NCBI RefSeq assembly: GCF_900113875.1
Contig: NZ_FORA01000001.1
Coordinates: forward strand, 186,001-250,000
Direction of reading: 5' to 3'
Length of the DNA: 64,000 nt
Source: Jannaschia pohangensis
Lineage (GTDB): Bacteria; Pseudomonadota; Alphaproteobacteria; Rhodobacterales; Rhodobacteraceae
Shown: in pieces, positions 1 to 8,499 of the stretch
Layout of the letters: the number at the start of each line of letters is the position of its first letter
Numbering within the stretch: position 1 is the first letter of the stretch
Program-made: the position numbers and the translations under genes
The notes under the pieces: model-generated
Databases searched by the model: none
What the model saw: only the letters and a program-made list of their open reading frames with translations
Told to the model about the DNA's origin: nothing

Positions 1-814
1 TGATGGAGGCCAGGCCCGCGATGGTGCCGGTGACGATCCCGACCAGCGACGCCTTGCCGTATTTCATCCGCTCCCACAGGGCCCAGCTGAGCGAGGCGGT
101 CGCTGCCGAGATATGCGTCACCGTCAGCGCCAGGGCCGCGCCCCCATCGGCGGCAAGCTGCGAGCCGCCGTTGAAGCCGAACCAGCCGACCCAGAGCATT
201 GCCGCCCCGATCATGACGAAGCCGGGGTTGTGCGGCGGCTTCGACTTGTCGAGGCGCGGACCCAGGACCACCGCGACGATCAACGCCGCCAGACCCGCCG
301 TTTCGTGCACGACCAGACCGCCCGCGAAATCCCGCACGCCCGTCTCACCGAACAGACCACCATCCGCCAGCAGGCCGCCGCCCCAGATCCAATGGGCCAC
401 GGGCGCATAGCAGAGCAGCATCCAGAGCGCCGAAAAGGTCAGGACAAAGCCGAAGCCGACCCGCTCCACATAGGCGCCGACGATCAGCGCGGGGGTGATG
501 ATTGCGAAGGTCATCTGGAACGCGAAGAACAGGACCTCGGGGATGGTGCCGAACAGGGTGTCGCCGTCGATCTCCAGAAGGAACGCCTTGCCCAGTCCGC
601 CCCAATAGGCGTTGCCGTCGCCAAAGGCGATGGAATAGCCAACGGCGAGCCACAGCACGCTCATCAAACAGGCGATGGCGTAGCAATGCATGAAGACGCT
701 GAGAACGTTGCGCGAGCGGACGAGGCCCCCGTAAAACAGCGCGAGGCCCGGCAACGTCATGAACAGCACCAGTGCTGTCGCGACGATTATCCAGGCGGTG
801 TCGGCTCCGACCAT
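1..814 (-). CDS. amt: Ammonium transporter (Amt family), C-terminus cut by window edge
   Basis: This gene encodes an Amt/MEP/Rh-type inner-membrane channel for ammonium uptake. The 271 visible residues begin MVGADTAWIIVATALVLFM and continue with the Amt hallmark PGLALFYGGLVR, several hydrophobic helices and a HWIWGGG segment. The reading frame runs off the left end, so the later helices are missing. The start at 814 is chosen because GAGGGAGA lies just upstream and the protein begins directly in the first helix. No glnK/PII gene, the usual partner, is seen in the 169-bp gap upstream. The next gene upstream, a cytochrome c, points the same way but is probably unrelated. Confidence 0.9.
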   Translation of the reverse strand, partial: MVGADTAWIIVATALVLFMTLPGLALFYGGLVRSRNVLSVFMHCYAIACLMSVLWLAVGYSIAFGDGNAYWGGLGKAFLLEIDGDTLFGTIPEVLFFAFQMTFAIITPALIVGAYVERVGFGFVLTFSALWMLLCYAPVAHWIWGGGLLADGGLFGETGVRDFAGGLVVHETAGLAALIVAVVLGPRLDKSKPPHNPGFVMIGAAMLWVGWFGFNGGSQLAADGGAALALTVTHISAATASLSWALWERMKYGKASLVGIVTGTIAGLASI

Positions 815-983
815 GTTCGTGTCTCCCTCGGATATGTTTCGGGGAGGGGTGATGGGTTCGGTTCGCCGGATAAAGCGGCACTGTGCGTCAGACCTGCCTT
901 AATATGCGGCATTTCACGGAATGACTGAATTTTGGACGTTTCTGATGATGAAGCGGCGAAAAAACAGGCGAAATGGAATCACG

Positions 984-1880
984 CTATTCGATCGGAGCCT
1001 GCGCCTTGAGGTAGGCCGCGATTGCCCCCCGGTCGTCGTCTGACAGGCGCGACAGATTGGCCACGACAGATACCATGTGGCCCCCCACGCTGTCGAAATC
1101 GGGGGTGAAGCCATCCTTGAGGTATTGGGCGATCTCGCTTTCCGACCAGGTCAGCCTGGCGGGAGTGATGTTCGGGATATTGCCCTGACCCGAAGGGTTG
1201 GGCGCACCGGCGAGCCAGCGCGTCCGGTCCAGCCCGCCGAGCGCGTCACGCGGGGTGTGGCATTCGGCGCAATGGCCCAAGGCTTCGGACAGGTAGCGGC
1301 CCCGGATCTGCGCCTCGGTCTCGGCGACGCCGGTAAACCCAGCCCCGGCATAGAGGAACTTCCAGCCCCCGACGCTGCGGCGGATCGAGAAGGGGAAGGC
1401 CAGGTCATGGGGCTGGCTGGCGGAGCCATCGGCGGGCAGGGTTTGCCAGAAGGCCCAGAGGTCGGCCATGTCCTGCGAAGTGGCAAGGGCATAACCCGCA
1501 TAGGGGAAGGCCGGATAGTAGTGTGACCCTTGGGGCGAGACGCCGCGCTGCGTGGCATTGGCGAATTCGGCCAGCGTCCAGGCGCCGATCCCGGCCTCGG
1601 GGTGCATCGAGATATTGGGCGCGCGGAAGGTGCCGAAGTCGGACGGAAAGGCCTGCCCGCCCGACAGGATCAGCCGCGCTTCGCCCTCGGATCCCTCGGC
1701 GGCATGGCAGGAGGCGCAACCCCCGGCCCAGAACACGGACTCGCCCGCGACCGGATCGCCGGTCAGCGCGGCAAGTTCGGCAAGCGCGTCATCCGGGAGC
1801 GGCACGGGCCGCGTCACCCAGGCCGCGACGGCCAGGGCCGCGACCGCAACGGCCGCGACCCGGATCAGCGCCTTGCGCAT
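984..1880 (-). CDS. Diheme cytochrome c, membrane-anchored or exported
   Basis: This is a 298-residue c-type cytochrome with two heme-binding motifs, CASCH near residues 55-59 and CAECH near 204-208, each in its own cytochrome c domain. An Ala/Val-rich N-terminal segment (residues 8-21) is a signal peptide or anchor that would place it in the periplasm. The arrangement resembles the diheme electron-transfer subunits that accompany dehydrogenases, but no dehydrogenase is adjacent. It starts 3 bp after the cytochrome c' stop codon, so the two are almost certainly cotranscribed and may share an electron-transfer route. The physiological partner is unknown. Confidence 0.85.
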   Translation of the reverse strand: MRKALIRVAAVAVAALAVAAWVTRPVPLPDDALAELAALTGDPVAGESVFWAGGCASCHAAEGSEGEARLILSGGQAFPSDFGTFRAPNISMHPEAGIGAWTLAEFANATQRGVSPQGSHYYPAFPYAGYALATSQDMADLWAFWQTLPADGSASQPHDLAFPFSIRRSVGGWKFLYAGAGFTGVAETEAQIRGRYLSEALGHCAECHTPRDALGGLDRTRWLAGAPNPSGQGNIPNITPARLTWSESEIAQYLKDGFTPDFDSVGGHMVSVVANLSRLSDDDRGAIAAYLKAQAPIE

Positions 1881-1883
1881 CGC

Positions 1884-2351
1884 TTATTGCGGTTTGCGGT
1901 AGGTATCGTGGCAGGCCCCGCAGGACTTGCCCAGATCGGCCAGCGCTGCCTGCATCGGCTCCAGCCCGTCGCCCGCGACCGCCTGAAGCGCGACACCGGC
2001 GGCGGCGAAATCGTTCCACTTCTGGTCGAAGTCCGCACGGTCTTCCCAGATCTTGGCCAGCGCGCGACCGCCCTCCACGTCGTCCGAAGACGAGCCTTCG
2101 GGCCACAGCAGGCCCGTGCCGACCATCCCCAGACCGGCCAGCGCGTTGGCGGCGGATTGTGCGGCGGCGGCGTCGTATTCGGTGTTGCCACGCGCCATGT
2201 CGCCCACCACGGACGAATTGAGGGCCATGGCCGTCATGATGCCATTGCGCGCCTCGATCTGGCGGGAATTGTCGGCATGTCCGGCGGCCAGGACGACACC
2301 ACCAAAGGCGATGGCGGCAACCGAGCCGAGAGCGAGTTTCATTCGTGTCAT
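1884..2351 (-). CDS. Cytochrome c' (cytochrome c prime)
   Basis: The product is a 155-residue periplasmic heme protein of the cytochrome c' family, four-helix-bundle proteins that bind NO and protect against nitrosative stress. A signal peptide covers roughly residues 1-25 (hydrophobic VAAIAFGGVVLAAGHA). The single heme motif CGACH sits at the extreme C-terminus (144-148), as expected for cytochrome c'. The length is typical. An alternative start three codons downstream (MKLALGS) is equally plausible. It is the first gene of a tight pair with the downstream diheme cytochrome. The role in NO binding is from the family, not from this locus. Confidence 0.88.
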   Translation of the reverse strand: MTRMKLALGSVAAIAFGGVVLAAGHADNSRQIEARNGIMTAMALNSSVVGDMARGNTEYDAAAAQSAANALAGLGMVGTGLLWPEGSSSDDVEGGRALAKIWEDRADFDQKWNDFAAAGVALQAVAGDGLEPMQAALADLGKSCGACHDTYRKPQ

Positions 2352-2428
2352 TTCATTGATCTCCCTGCGATCTGTCGTCAGCGTGACGCAGGGTCAGCCT
2401 TCCGTCAATCAAAAGAAGGTCGCGGGAA

Positions 2429-3013
2429 TCATCGCCCCGTTCTTGCGCGCCACTCTGCCCAGTCCTCGGGCGTGTCGAGGTCGGTCAAGGCCGCGCGGCC
2501 CGGCAGGGTGACGATCTCTACCGCGTTCTGGCGCAGCAGATCGCGCGCCCCGGTATCGCCCGACAGACGCGTCAGCGCCTCGAAATGGCATCGGTCGAAG
2601 ACGACGGGTTGTCCCAGTTGCCCGTCCGCCGTCGCCGCGCGCAGGATCGTGGCCTTCCCCTCCCGCCAGGCGGCGACCATGCGGGCCAGTTCTGGCGCGC
2701 CGATTTCGGGCATGTCGGCCAGATGGATGAGCAGGGCCGGGGCGCGACAGGCGATGACGCCTGCGCGGATCGAGGCGGACATCTCGCGATCCGGCACCTC
2801 AAGCAAGGTTGCGGGGCTGTCGCCAAGCCAGGCGCGCCGGGCGGAATTCGGGGGCAGGGCGACGATCACTTCGGAAACTGTCGCGCAGGCCGCCCGCACC
2901 GCCCGCAGGATCAGGGGCGTGCCGTCCACCGGCTCCTGCAACTTGTCTCCCCCCCGCATCCGCGACGAGGCCCCGGCGGCAAGGATCAGGATGGCGGGGG
3001 CGGGGCGTGTCAT
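2429..3013 (-). CDS. MobA/MocA-like nucleotidyltransferase
   Basis: The product is a 194-residue NTP transferase of the MobA-like superfamily. It opens with the nucleotide-binding signature ILILAAGASSRMRGGDKLQ, followed by a conserved HLADMPEI metal-binding region and QPVVFDRCHFEAL. These features match MocA/CoxC-type enzymes that add CMP or GMP to molybdopterin or act in molybdenum hydroxylase maturation. The start at 3013 places the glycine-rich loop at the N-terminus as is usual; the in-frame extension upstream looks non-coding. No molybdenum enzyme genes lie next to it, so the exact cofactor reaction is not settled. It diverges from the Tat-exported protein gene. Confidence 0.8.
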   Translation of the reverse strand: MTRPAPAILILAAGASSRMRGGDKLQEPVDGTPLILRAVRAACATVSEVIVALPPNSARRAWLGDSPATLLEVPDREMSASIRAGVIACRAPALLIHLADMPEIGAPELARMVAAWREGKATILRAATADGQLGQPVVFDRCHFEALTRLSGDTGARDLLRQNAVEIVTLPGRAALTDLDTPEDWAEWRARTGR

Positions 3014-3225
3014 CAACTGGACCTGTCGGATTGCGCGGGATGGCGTGTCTTGCGGGACCGGACAGCCTGCCGTCAAGCGCGGCGGTTCACGCAGCTGTGA
3101 GGCCTTTTTCCGCCGTGCGACCGGCGGACGCGGTCGGCAGGGCCGCAAATGGTCCTATATCATTCCAGAGTCGTGGCCGCGCCTTGCAACAGGCCGGTCA
3201 CCTGCAACCGATAGGAGACTTCCGG

Positions 3226-3714
3226 ATGACCGATTTTTCCCCAATCCGCCGGGCCCTTGTCGTTTCCGCGAGCGCTGCGGCGGCGACCGGTCTGTCCGGC
3301 CTTCTTGTGCCCGCTTTCGCCCAGGGTCTGGCACCTACCCCGACGATGCGGGGCGGGGCCAACAACTACCGTCCCGGCGCGCCCATCGTGGAGCGGATCG
3401 GCGGTGGCGGCTTCTGGATGACCGGCACGGTTCGGCGCGCGGGCGACGGTGCTCCGCTGCCCGGTCAGCGCATCCAGATCTGGGCGCATACCACCGAAGG
3501 CCACGAGCGGGATCCGCAAAGCCACGGCGCGACGCTCACCGATGCGACCGGCGCCTTCCGCCTTGAGATGCCGCAGATCGTGCCCGCCTTTGGTCAACCC
3601 CACGGGCACCTGGCCTATGACGATCCGGAGTTCGAGACGGTGTTCCTGCGCCCCGTCATGGCCAGTGCGCGCGACACCAGCTTGCATGTGGATTTCGTCC
3701 TGAAGCCGGTCTGA
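3226..3714 (+). CDS. Tat-exported protein with intradiol-dioxygenase-like beta fold
   Basis: The 162-residue product starts with a twin-arginine type signal (PIRRALVVSASAAAATG, ending near AFAQ), so it should be exported folded. The mature part (FWMTGTVRRAGDGAPLPGQ, then IQIWAHTTEGHE and PHGHLAYDDPEF) resembles the beta-sandwich core of intradiol ring-cleavage dioxygenases. The canonical set of two Tyr and two His iron ligands is not evident, so catalysis is doubtful. AGGAG lies 8 bases before the ATG. Only 6 bp separate it from the downstream ferric-reductase-like gene, so the pair is probably a periplasmic protein with its membrane partner. Confidence 0.7.
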   Translation: MTDFSPIRRALVVSASAAAATGLSGLLVPAFAQGLAPTPTMRGGANNYRPGAPIVERIGGGGFWMTGTVRRAGDGAPLPGQRIQIWAHTTEGHERDPQSHGATLTDATGAFRLEMPQIVPAFGQPHGHLAYDDPEFETVFLRPVMASARDTSLHVDFVLKPV

Positions 3715-3720
3715 TCGGGC

Positions 3721-4335
3721 ATGGTGCGTGCGGCGGCGATCTGGGCGGGCTTCGTCACGTTGTTGGTCGTGCCCGCTTGGGTCGCGGCCACAAGCCCGCT
3801 TCTGGCCTGGCGAGAGCCGGTCTATGTCGCCGCGGGCTTCGCCGGGGTCATCGCGCTGATGCTGCTGCTGGTACAGCCGTTGCTGGCGCGGGGCGACTTG
3901 CCAGGCGTGGCACTGGCGCGCGGGCGGCGGGTGCATCGCTGGACGGGGGCGGCCCTTGTCGCGGCGGTCCTGATCCATGTGGGCGGCCTCTGGCTGACCA
4001 GCCCGCCCGATGTCATCGACGCCCTGACTTTCAATTCGCCCACGCCGTTCTCCGTCTGGGGGGTCATCGCCATGTGGGCGATATTCGCCACTGCGGTTCT
4101 GGCCCTTTTGCGCCGCAAGATCGGTCTGCGTCTCTGGCGCAGGGGGCACAGGGCTTTGGCCTTGATAATCGTCGCGGGAACCGTCCTCCACGCCATCCTG
4201 ATCGAGGGGACGATGGGCACGTTCTCGAAGGCGGTGCTCTGCCTTGCGGTTGTTGCGGTCACCTTGCCGGCCGTGATCACCTTCAGGGGGTGGGCGGCGT
4301 GGGTGCGATCTGCGACCACCTCCGGTTCCGACTGA
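3721..4335 (+). CDS. Ferric reductase-like transmembrane heme protein
   Basis: This 204-residue protein has about six hydrophobic helices and four well-placed histidines (RVHRWTG, VLIHVGG, RRGHRAL, TVLHAIL), the pattern for two b hemes in the ferric-reductase-like transmembrane domain. MsrQ and YedZ-type proteins share this fold and pass electrons from the membrane to a periplasmic partner. There is no FAD/NAD domain, so it must receive electrons from quinol or another donor. The gene follows the Tat-exported protein by 6 bp, which suggests that protein is its partner. MsrP itself is absent here, so I do not call it MsrQ. Confidence 0.75.
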   Translation: MVRAAAIWAGFVTLLVVPAWVAATSPLLAWREPVYVAAGFAGVIALMLLLVQPLLARGDLPGVALARGRRVHRWTGAALVAAVLIHVGGLWLTSPPDVIDALTFNSPTPFSVWGVIAMWAIFATAVLALLRRKIGLRLWRRGHRALALIIVAGTVLHAILIEGTMGTFSKAVLCLAVVAVTLPAVITFRGWAAWVRSATTSGSD

Positions 4336-4467
4336 CCGGGCAGCTTGGCGACCCCGGGCGCGTGCAGGGCGGGTTGGCGGTTCGCGACGGTCACGGACCG
4401 GGGCTCCCGGTGTCAGCTTGCTTTGCGTCGCTCCGGTCCGGACCGGCCTGCCGGACGGCCTTGCACG

Positions 4468-5370
4468 TCAGGTCAGATCGGCCCCTGACCGGCTTTCACA
4501 AACCTCGTTCAGAATGCCCAGAAACGCATCGCGGGCCCTGTGGGGACGATTGGTTTCCGAGACGAAGTAGCCAAGTTCGATCTGGACGCGCGGACGCCAT
4601 TGACGGATCGCGATGCCGCGCTCGTCGTCGGGGCTGACCGTGATGGCGTCGGTGAACGTGAACCCGATGCCCGCTTTCACCAGGCGGCAGGCGGCCAGAC
4701 TTGTGGACATTTCGTGCGTGACCTCCAGATGCTGGTCGGCTTTGGCCAACTCCCGGTCCAGCAGGCTGCGCATGTTCGTGGTGTCTTCCAGCGCGACATA
4801 GGAAAGTCCCGCAACATCGGCGGGGGTCAGAACCTCCCTGGCCGCCAAGGGGTGCGCGGCCGGCAGGGCCACCAGCATGTCGGTGCGGGCCAGAAAGCGC
4901 GGCGTGGGGTTGCGGTCGGGCAACGGCAAGGTCGCGATACCCACGTCGAACAACCCGTGCAGGATGCGGCGGCCAAGGTAGCGGCGGGGATGAACCTCCA
5001 GCTTTACCTTGACGGACGGGTCGCGCCTGACCAGCTCGGCCATCGCCGGAACGATCAGGCCTTCCACCAGCCGGGGGTGACAGATGACGCGCAGGGGCGG
5101 GGCCGCATCCTTGGCGATCTGTTCGAACATCCCCGGCAGATCGTCGATCGACGCGAGGATGCGCAGGGCTTCGGGATAGAAGGCCTCGCCCTCCTGGGTC
5201 GGGATCAGGCGCTTCTTCTCCCTGTTGAAAAGCTGGATGTCGAACTCGGCTTCGAGGATCTGGATCAGGCGGCTTGCGGCGGGCTGGCTTAGGTTGAGCT
5301 TCCGGCACGCCTGGGCGAGCGTCCCTTCTTCCATGATATTGACGAAGACCCGAAGGCTCTTGAGGTTCAT
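4468..5370 (-). CDS. LysR-family transcriptional regulator, probable tct regulator
   Basis: The 300-residue product has a LysR-type winged helix-turn-helix at residues 1-60 (MNLKSLRVFVNIMEEGTLAQ, then LNLSQPAASRLIQILE), followed by a periplasmic-binding-protein-like effector domain. The length is standard. It is divergent from tctC with a 157-bp shared promoter region holding two copies of GAACGTTCAT exactly 20 bp apart. The usual logic of LysR regulators suggests that it controls the tctCBA gene set in response to the transported compound and represses itself. The effector is unknown. Confidence 0.85.
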   Translation of the reverse strand: MNLKSLRVFVNIMEEGTLAQACRKLNLSQPAASRLIQILEAEFDIQLFNREKKRLIPTQEGEAFYPEALRILASIDDLPGMFEQIAKDAAPPLRVICHPRLVEGLIVPAMAELVRRDPSVKVKLEVHPRRYLGRRILHGLFDVGIATLPLPDRNPTPRFLARTDMLVALPAAHPLAAREVLTPADVAGLSYVALEDTTNMRSLLDRELAKADQHLEVTHEMSTSLAACRLVKAGIGFTFTDAITVSPDDERGIAIRQWRPRVQIELGYFVSETNRPHRARDAFLGILNEVCESRSGADLT

Positions 5371-5401
5371 CGCTGTCTCTCTCGCTCGGGCGGCACTGCT
5401 G

Positions 5402-5431
5402 GAACGTTCATCGCATAATTCGAACGTTCAT
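5402..5431. promoter_or_regulatory. Two GAACGTTCAT repeats between lysR and tctC, likely LysR operator
   Basis: The decamer GAACGTTCAT occurs at 5402-5411 and again at 5422-5431, a 20-bp period that would place both copies on one face of the helix. Each contains the self-complementary GAACGTTC. The site lies 32 bp upstream of the LysR start and about 100 bp upstream of tctC. Position and symmetry fit a LysR recognition and activation site; binding is inferred. Confidence 0.55.
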
Positions 5432-5527
5432 TCCAAATATTCTGTTTTTTCGATGATCACTTGTGCCCTAGCGTCGGGGAACAACAATCCGGCCACGAAG
5501 CCGGAACACCCCAACAAGGAGATTTCC

Positions 5528-6487
5528 ATGGACCGCAGGTCATTTCTGAACATCGCGCTTGCTGCTCCGGCGCTTGCTGCCCTGTCCGGCACGGCTGCCT
5601 TTGCCCAATGGGCACCGCGCCGCCCGATCAACCTGATCGTGCCCTACGGCGCGGGTGGCGGCACCGACAGTTTCGCCCGCGCTCTCGCCGCCGGGGCGGA
5701 AAGCGCCTTGCCCGTTCCGTTGGTCGTGGTGAACCGACCGGGGTCGTCCGGGATCACGGGTGCGACCGAAGCGGCAGGCGCGCGTCCGGACGGGACGACC
5801 TTCATGATGACATCGGGCGGATCTTTCCTTCTGACCTATCTGCTGCGCGACACGGATGTGAACCCTTTCGACAGCTTCGAGACCGTGGGCCAGATCGGCG
5901 ATCTGACCACCTCGCTCATGGTGCCCGCGAACAGTCCGTATCAGAGCATCGACGACCTCGTGGCGGACGCCAAGGCCCGCCCCGGCGAGATCCGCTGGAA
6001 CCACACCGGTCGCGGCAGTTTCCACCATATCGCGGGCCAGGGGTTCATGAACGCGGCAGGTCTGGACGCGGTGGATGTGCCCTTTGACGGCGGCGGTGCG
6101 ACGCGCGCGGCGGTGATCGGTGGACAGGTCGATTTCGGCATGATCGGCATTCAGCAGGCCGCAGGGTTCGAATCCGAGCTTCGGGTCCTGGCGCTCGTCT
6201 CGGATGCGCGCGATCCGATCGCGACCGAGGTGCCGACCTTCGCGGAACTGGGATACGATGTGCCGATCATCTCCTCGCCGATTACCGTCTTCGCGCCGCT
6301 CGGGATGGATGCGGAGATCCTGTCCGGCATGGAAGCGGCGCTGGCCGACATCACCAGCCAGCCCGAATTCGCCACCGCCATGCGCGAACTCGGCAACACC
6401 CCGGCCTTCCTTGATGGCGCGGCGGCCCGCGCCCGGCTCGAAGCCATGCGCGACGCCGCGGCCCCCATCATCGCGGCGATGGAATAG
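5528..6487 (+). CDS. tctC: Tripartite tricarboxylate transporter substrate-binding protein TctC
   Basis: The 319-residue product is the periplasmic solute receptor of a tripartite tricarboxylate transporter. It starts with MDRRSFLNIALAAPALA, which carries a twin-arginine-like signal, and the mature protein begins around QWAPRRPINLIVPYGAGGG, the typical TctC opening. Later conserved parts include the VNRPGSSG loop and the GGGATRAAVIGGQVDFG region near the ligand site. The ATG at 5528 follows AAGGAGATTTCC, a good ribosome binding site. The gene leads the tctC-tctB-tctA operon. The ligand is probably a carboxylate but cannot be named from sequence. Confidence 0.92.
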   Translation: MDRRSFLNIALAAPALAALSGTAAFAQWAPRRPINLIVPYGAGGGTDSFARALAAGAESALPVPLVVVNRPGSSGITGATEAAGARPDGTTFMMTSGGSFLLTYLLRDTDVNPFDSFETVGQIGDLTTSLMVPANSPYQSIDDLVADAKARPGEIRWNHTGRGSFHHIAGQGFMNAAGLDAVDVPFDGGGATRAAVIGGQVDFGMIGIQQAAGFESELRVLALVSDARDPIATEVPTFAELGYDVPIISSPITVFAPLGMDAEILSGMEAALADITSQPEFATAMRELGNTPAFLDGAAARARLEAMRDAAAPIIAAME

Positions 6488-6489
6488 GC

Positions 6490-6981
6490 GTGACCAGCAC
6501 CGCCCCTCCGGAGCTTATGAACCAGACCACCATCGTGGGCGCGGTGCTGACTGTCTTCGGCATCGCGGCCCTGGTGGCCTGTTTCCAAATCGACCTTGAC
6601 CGCGATGGCGGTTGGGGCGCGCGGATCTTTCCGCTTGCCGCGGCGGGGGCGCTTGTCGTGCTGGGCCTGGTCGAGCTGGCCAAGGGGCTGCGGGAGGGGC
6701 GCGCCATCCCGTTGCCCGCCTTCGATGGTTGGGCCGTTACGGGTCTGCTGATCCTTGCGCTCGGCTATGCCTGGGCCATCGGCCTGGTCGGATATCTTGT
6801 CAGCACGGCAATCGCCGCTCCGTTGGCGCTTTTGCTGTTCGGGATCCGCGACTGGCGCGGCCTGCTGGCGGCGGCGGTGCTGTGCCCGGTGATCTATCAT
6901 CTGATCTTTTTCGTCGGGTTGGGGGTGTTCCCGCCCTATGGCCGCTGGTTCGATCTGCTCGACGTGATCCAGGGATACTGA
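6490..6981 (+). CDS. tctB: Tripartite tricarboxylate transporter small membrane subunit TctB
   Basis: The 163-residue protein has four predicted transmembrane helices and the composition of TctB, the small and poorly conserved membrane subunit of TTT transporters. It starts with GTG two bases after the tctC stop; an ATG nine codons later (6517) is an alternative. It ends three bases before tctA. Position between tctC and tctA supports the call more strongly than its sequence does. Confidence 0.85.
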   Translation: MTSTAPPELMNQTTIVGAVLTVFGIAALVACFQIDLDRDGGWGARIFPLAAAGALVVLGLVELAKGLREGRAIPLPAFDGWAVTGLLILALGYAWAIGLVGYLVSTAIAAPLALLLFGIRDWRGLLAAAVLCPVIYHLIFFVGLGVFPPYGRWFDLLDVIQGY

Positions 6982-6984
6982 GGC

Positions 6985-8499
6985 ATGGACATCTTCCTCG
7001 CCCTCGGCAGCGTCCTGACCGATCCCGCCCTGATGGCCTGGGTTCTTGCCGCCGCCGTCGTCGGTATGATCGCGGGCGCGATTCCCGGCCTGACCGCCTC
7101 GGCGGCGATTGCGATGCTGCTGCCGCTGACCTTTTACATGGAGCCGATTTCGGCGCTCGCGTTTCTGTACGTGATCGGAAAATCGGGCCGCTACGGCGGG
7201 TCGATCTCTGCCATCCTCTTCAATACGCCCGGCACCGCCGCGTCGGCCGCGACTCAGATCGACGGCTATCCCCTGGCCCGGCGCGGCATGGCGTCGAAGG
7301 CGATGAAGGTGGCGACGATTTCGTCGGTGATCGGCGACTTCACGGGGGACATCCTGCTCATCGTAGGCGTCGGCGCGATTGCCGCCGTTGCGCTGAGCCT
7401 GGGTCCGCCGGAACTGTTCGCGATCTACTTCGCGGCCTTCGTCGTGATCGGATCGGTCATCGGCAAATCCATCACGCGCGGACTGGCCTCGGCGGCGCTT
7501 GGGGTTCTGGTCAACACGATCGGACTGGACCCGATTTCCGCCAAAGACCGGTTCACTTTCGGCCTGTTCGACCTGACCAATGGCGTGTCGCTGGTGCCCC
7601 TGATGATCGGCATTTTCGTCCTGGGCGAGGTCTTTTCCCAGATCGAGCAGCGCAACGCGCCCGTCAAAATCATCGAGGATGCGGACGGGCCCGAGGGAAA
7701 GGCCCGCAACCGTCTGACCTGGTCCGAATATCGCCCGTGCCTGCCGCATGTTGCCAGATCGTCGCTGATCGGGTCTTTCATCGGGGTTCTGCCCGGCCTC
7801 GGCTCGTCCATCGCGGCGTTCGTGGCCTATGGCGAGGGGAAGCGCCACGCGAAGAACCCCGGGGAATGGGGCCATGGCGCGCTGGAAGGTGTCGCAGCCC
7901 CCGAGGCCGCCAACAACGCCGTTTCCGGCCCGTCCATGGCGCCGCTTCTGACCCTGGGCATCCCGGGGTCGACCATCGGGGCGATCCTGATGGGCGTCTT
8001 CCTGATCCACGGCATCCAGATCGGCCCGACCCTCTTCATCACCTCGCGCGAGTTGATCTTCAGCCTGTTCGCCTGCGGCCTGATCGGCATCGCGATGTAC
8101 GGCATCATCGGCTATTTCGGCGCGGCCTGGGTCGGGCGGTTCATCACCCGCATCCCGGTCAAGGTGCTGTATCCGATCATCTTCCTGACCGCCTTCATCG
8201 CCGCCTTCGCGTCGCGCGGGAACCTCTTTGACGTGCTGGTCATGGTCATCGCCGGGTTCGGCGGCTGGCTGATGAAGAAGTTCGACTTCAACCCGGCCGC
8301 CTTCGTCATCAGCTTCGTGCTGGCGGGCGGCGCAGAGGAGACGTTCCGCCAGTCGCTGCTGCTGTCGCAGAACGGCCTGCTGATCTTCGTGACGCGGCCG
8401 GTCGCGCTCCTGTTTCTCGTCGTCGGCGTTGCGGCCCTTGTCTTCCGGGCAAGGACGCTCAACCGGCAAGCAAAGGAGGCTTCGCTGAAAGATGCCTGA
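6985..8499 (+). CDS. tctA: Tripartite tricarboxylate transporter large permease TctA
   Basis: The 504-residue integral membrane protein is the transport subunit of the TTT system. The N-terminus carries the conserved GAIPGLTASAAIAMLLPLT, and further TctA landmarks follow, such as FNTPGTAASAATQIDGYPLA and GVAAPEAANNAVSGPS, the second being the repeat of the P-G-rich signature in the other half. About eleven or twelve helices are visible. It overlaps the following gene by 8 bp, which ties the transporter to the DUF3604 protein. Transport is driven by an ion gradient in characterised members. Confidence 0.93.
   Translation: MDIFLALGSVLTDPALMAWVLAAAVVGMIAGAIPGLTASAAIAMLLPLTFYMEPISALAFLYVIGKSGRYGGSISAILFNTPGTAASAATQIDGYPLARRGMASKAMKVATISSVIGDFTGDILLIVGVGAIAAVALSLGPPELFAIYFAAFVVIGSVIGKSITRGLASAALGVLVNTIGLDPISAKDRFTFGLFDLTNGVSLVPLMIGIFVLGEVFSQIEQRNAPVKIIEDADGPEGKARNRLTWSEYRPCLPHVARSSLIGSFIGVLPGLGSSIAAFVAYGEGKRHAKNPGEWGHGALEGVAAPEAANNAVSGPSMAPLLTLGIPGSTIGAILMGVFLIHGIQIGPTLFITSRELIFSLFACGLIGIAMYGIIGYFGAAWVGRFITRIPVKVLYPIIFLTAFIAAFASRGNLFDVLVMVIAGFGGWLMKKFDFNPAAFVISFVLAGGAEETFRQSLLLSQNGLLIFVTRPVALLFLVVGVAALVFRARTLNRQAKEASLKDA

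Noticed and set aside
815-983. Sigma-54/NtrC promoter or glnK gene upstream of amt
   Set aside because: No GG-N10-GC type promoter with good match and no PII-like frame could be seen in the 169 bp.
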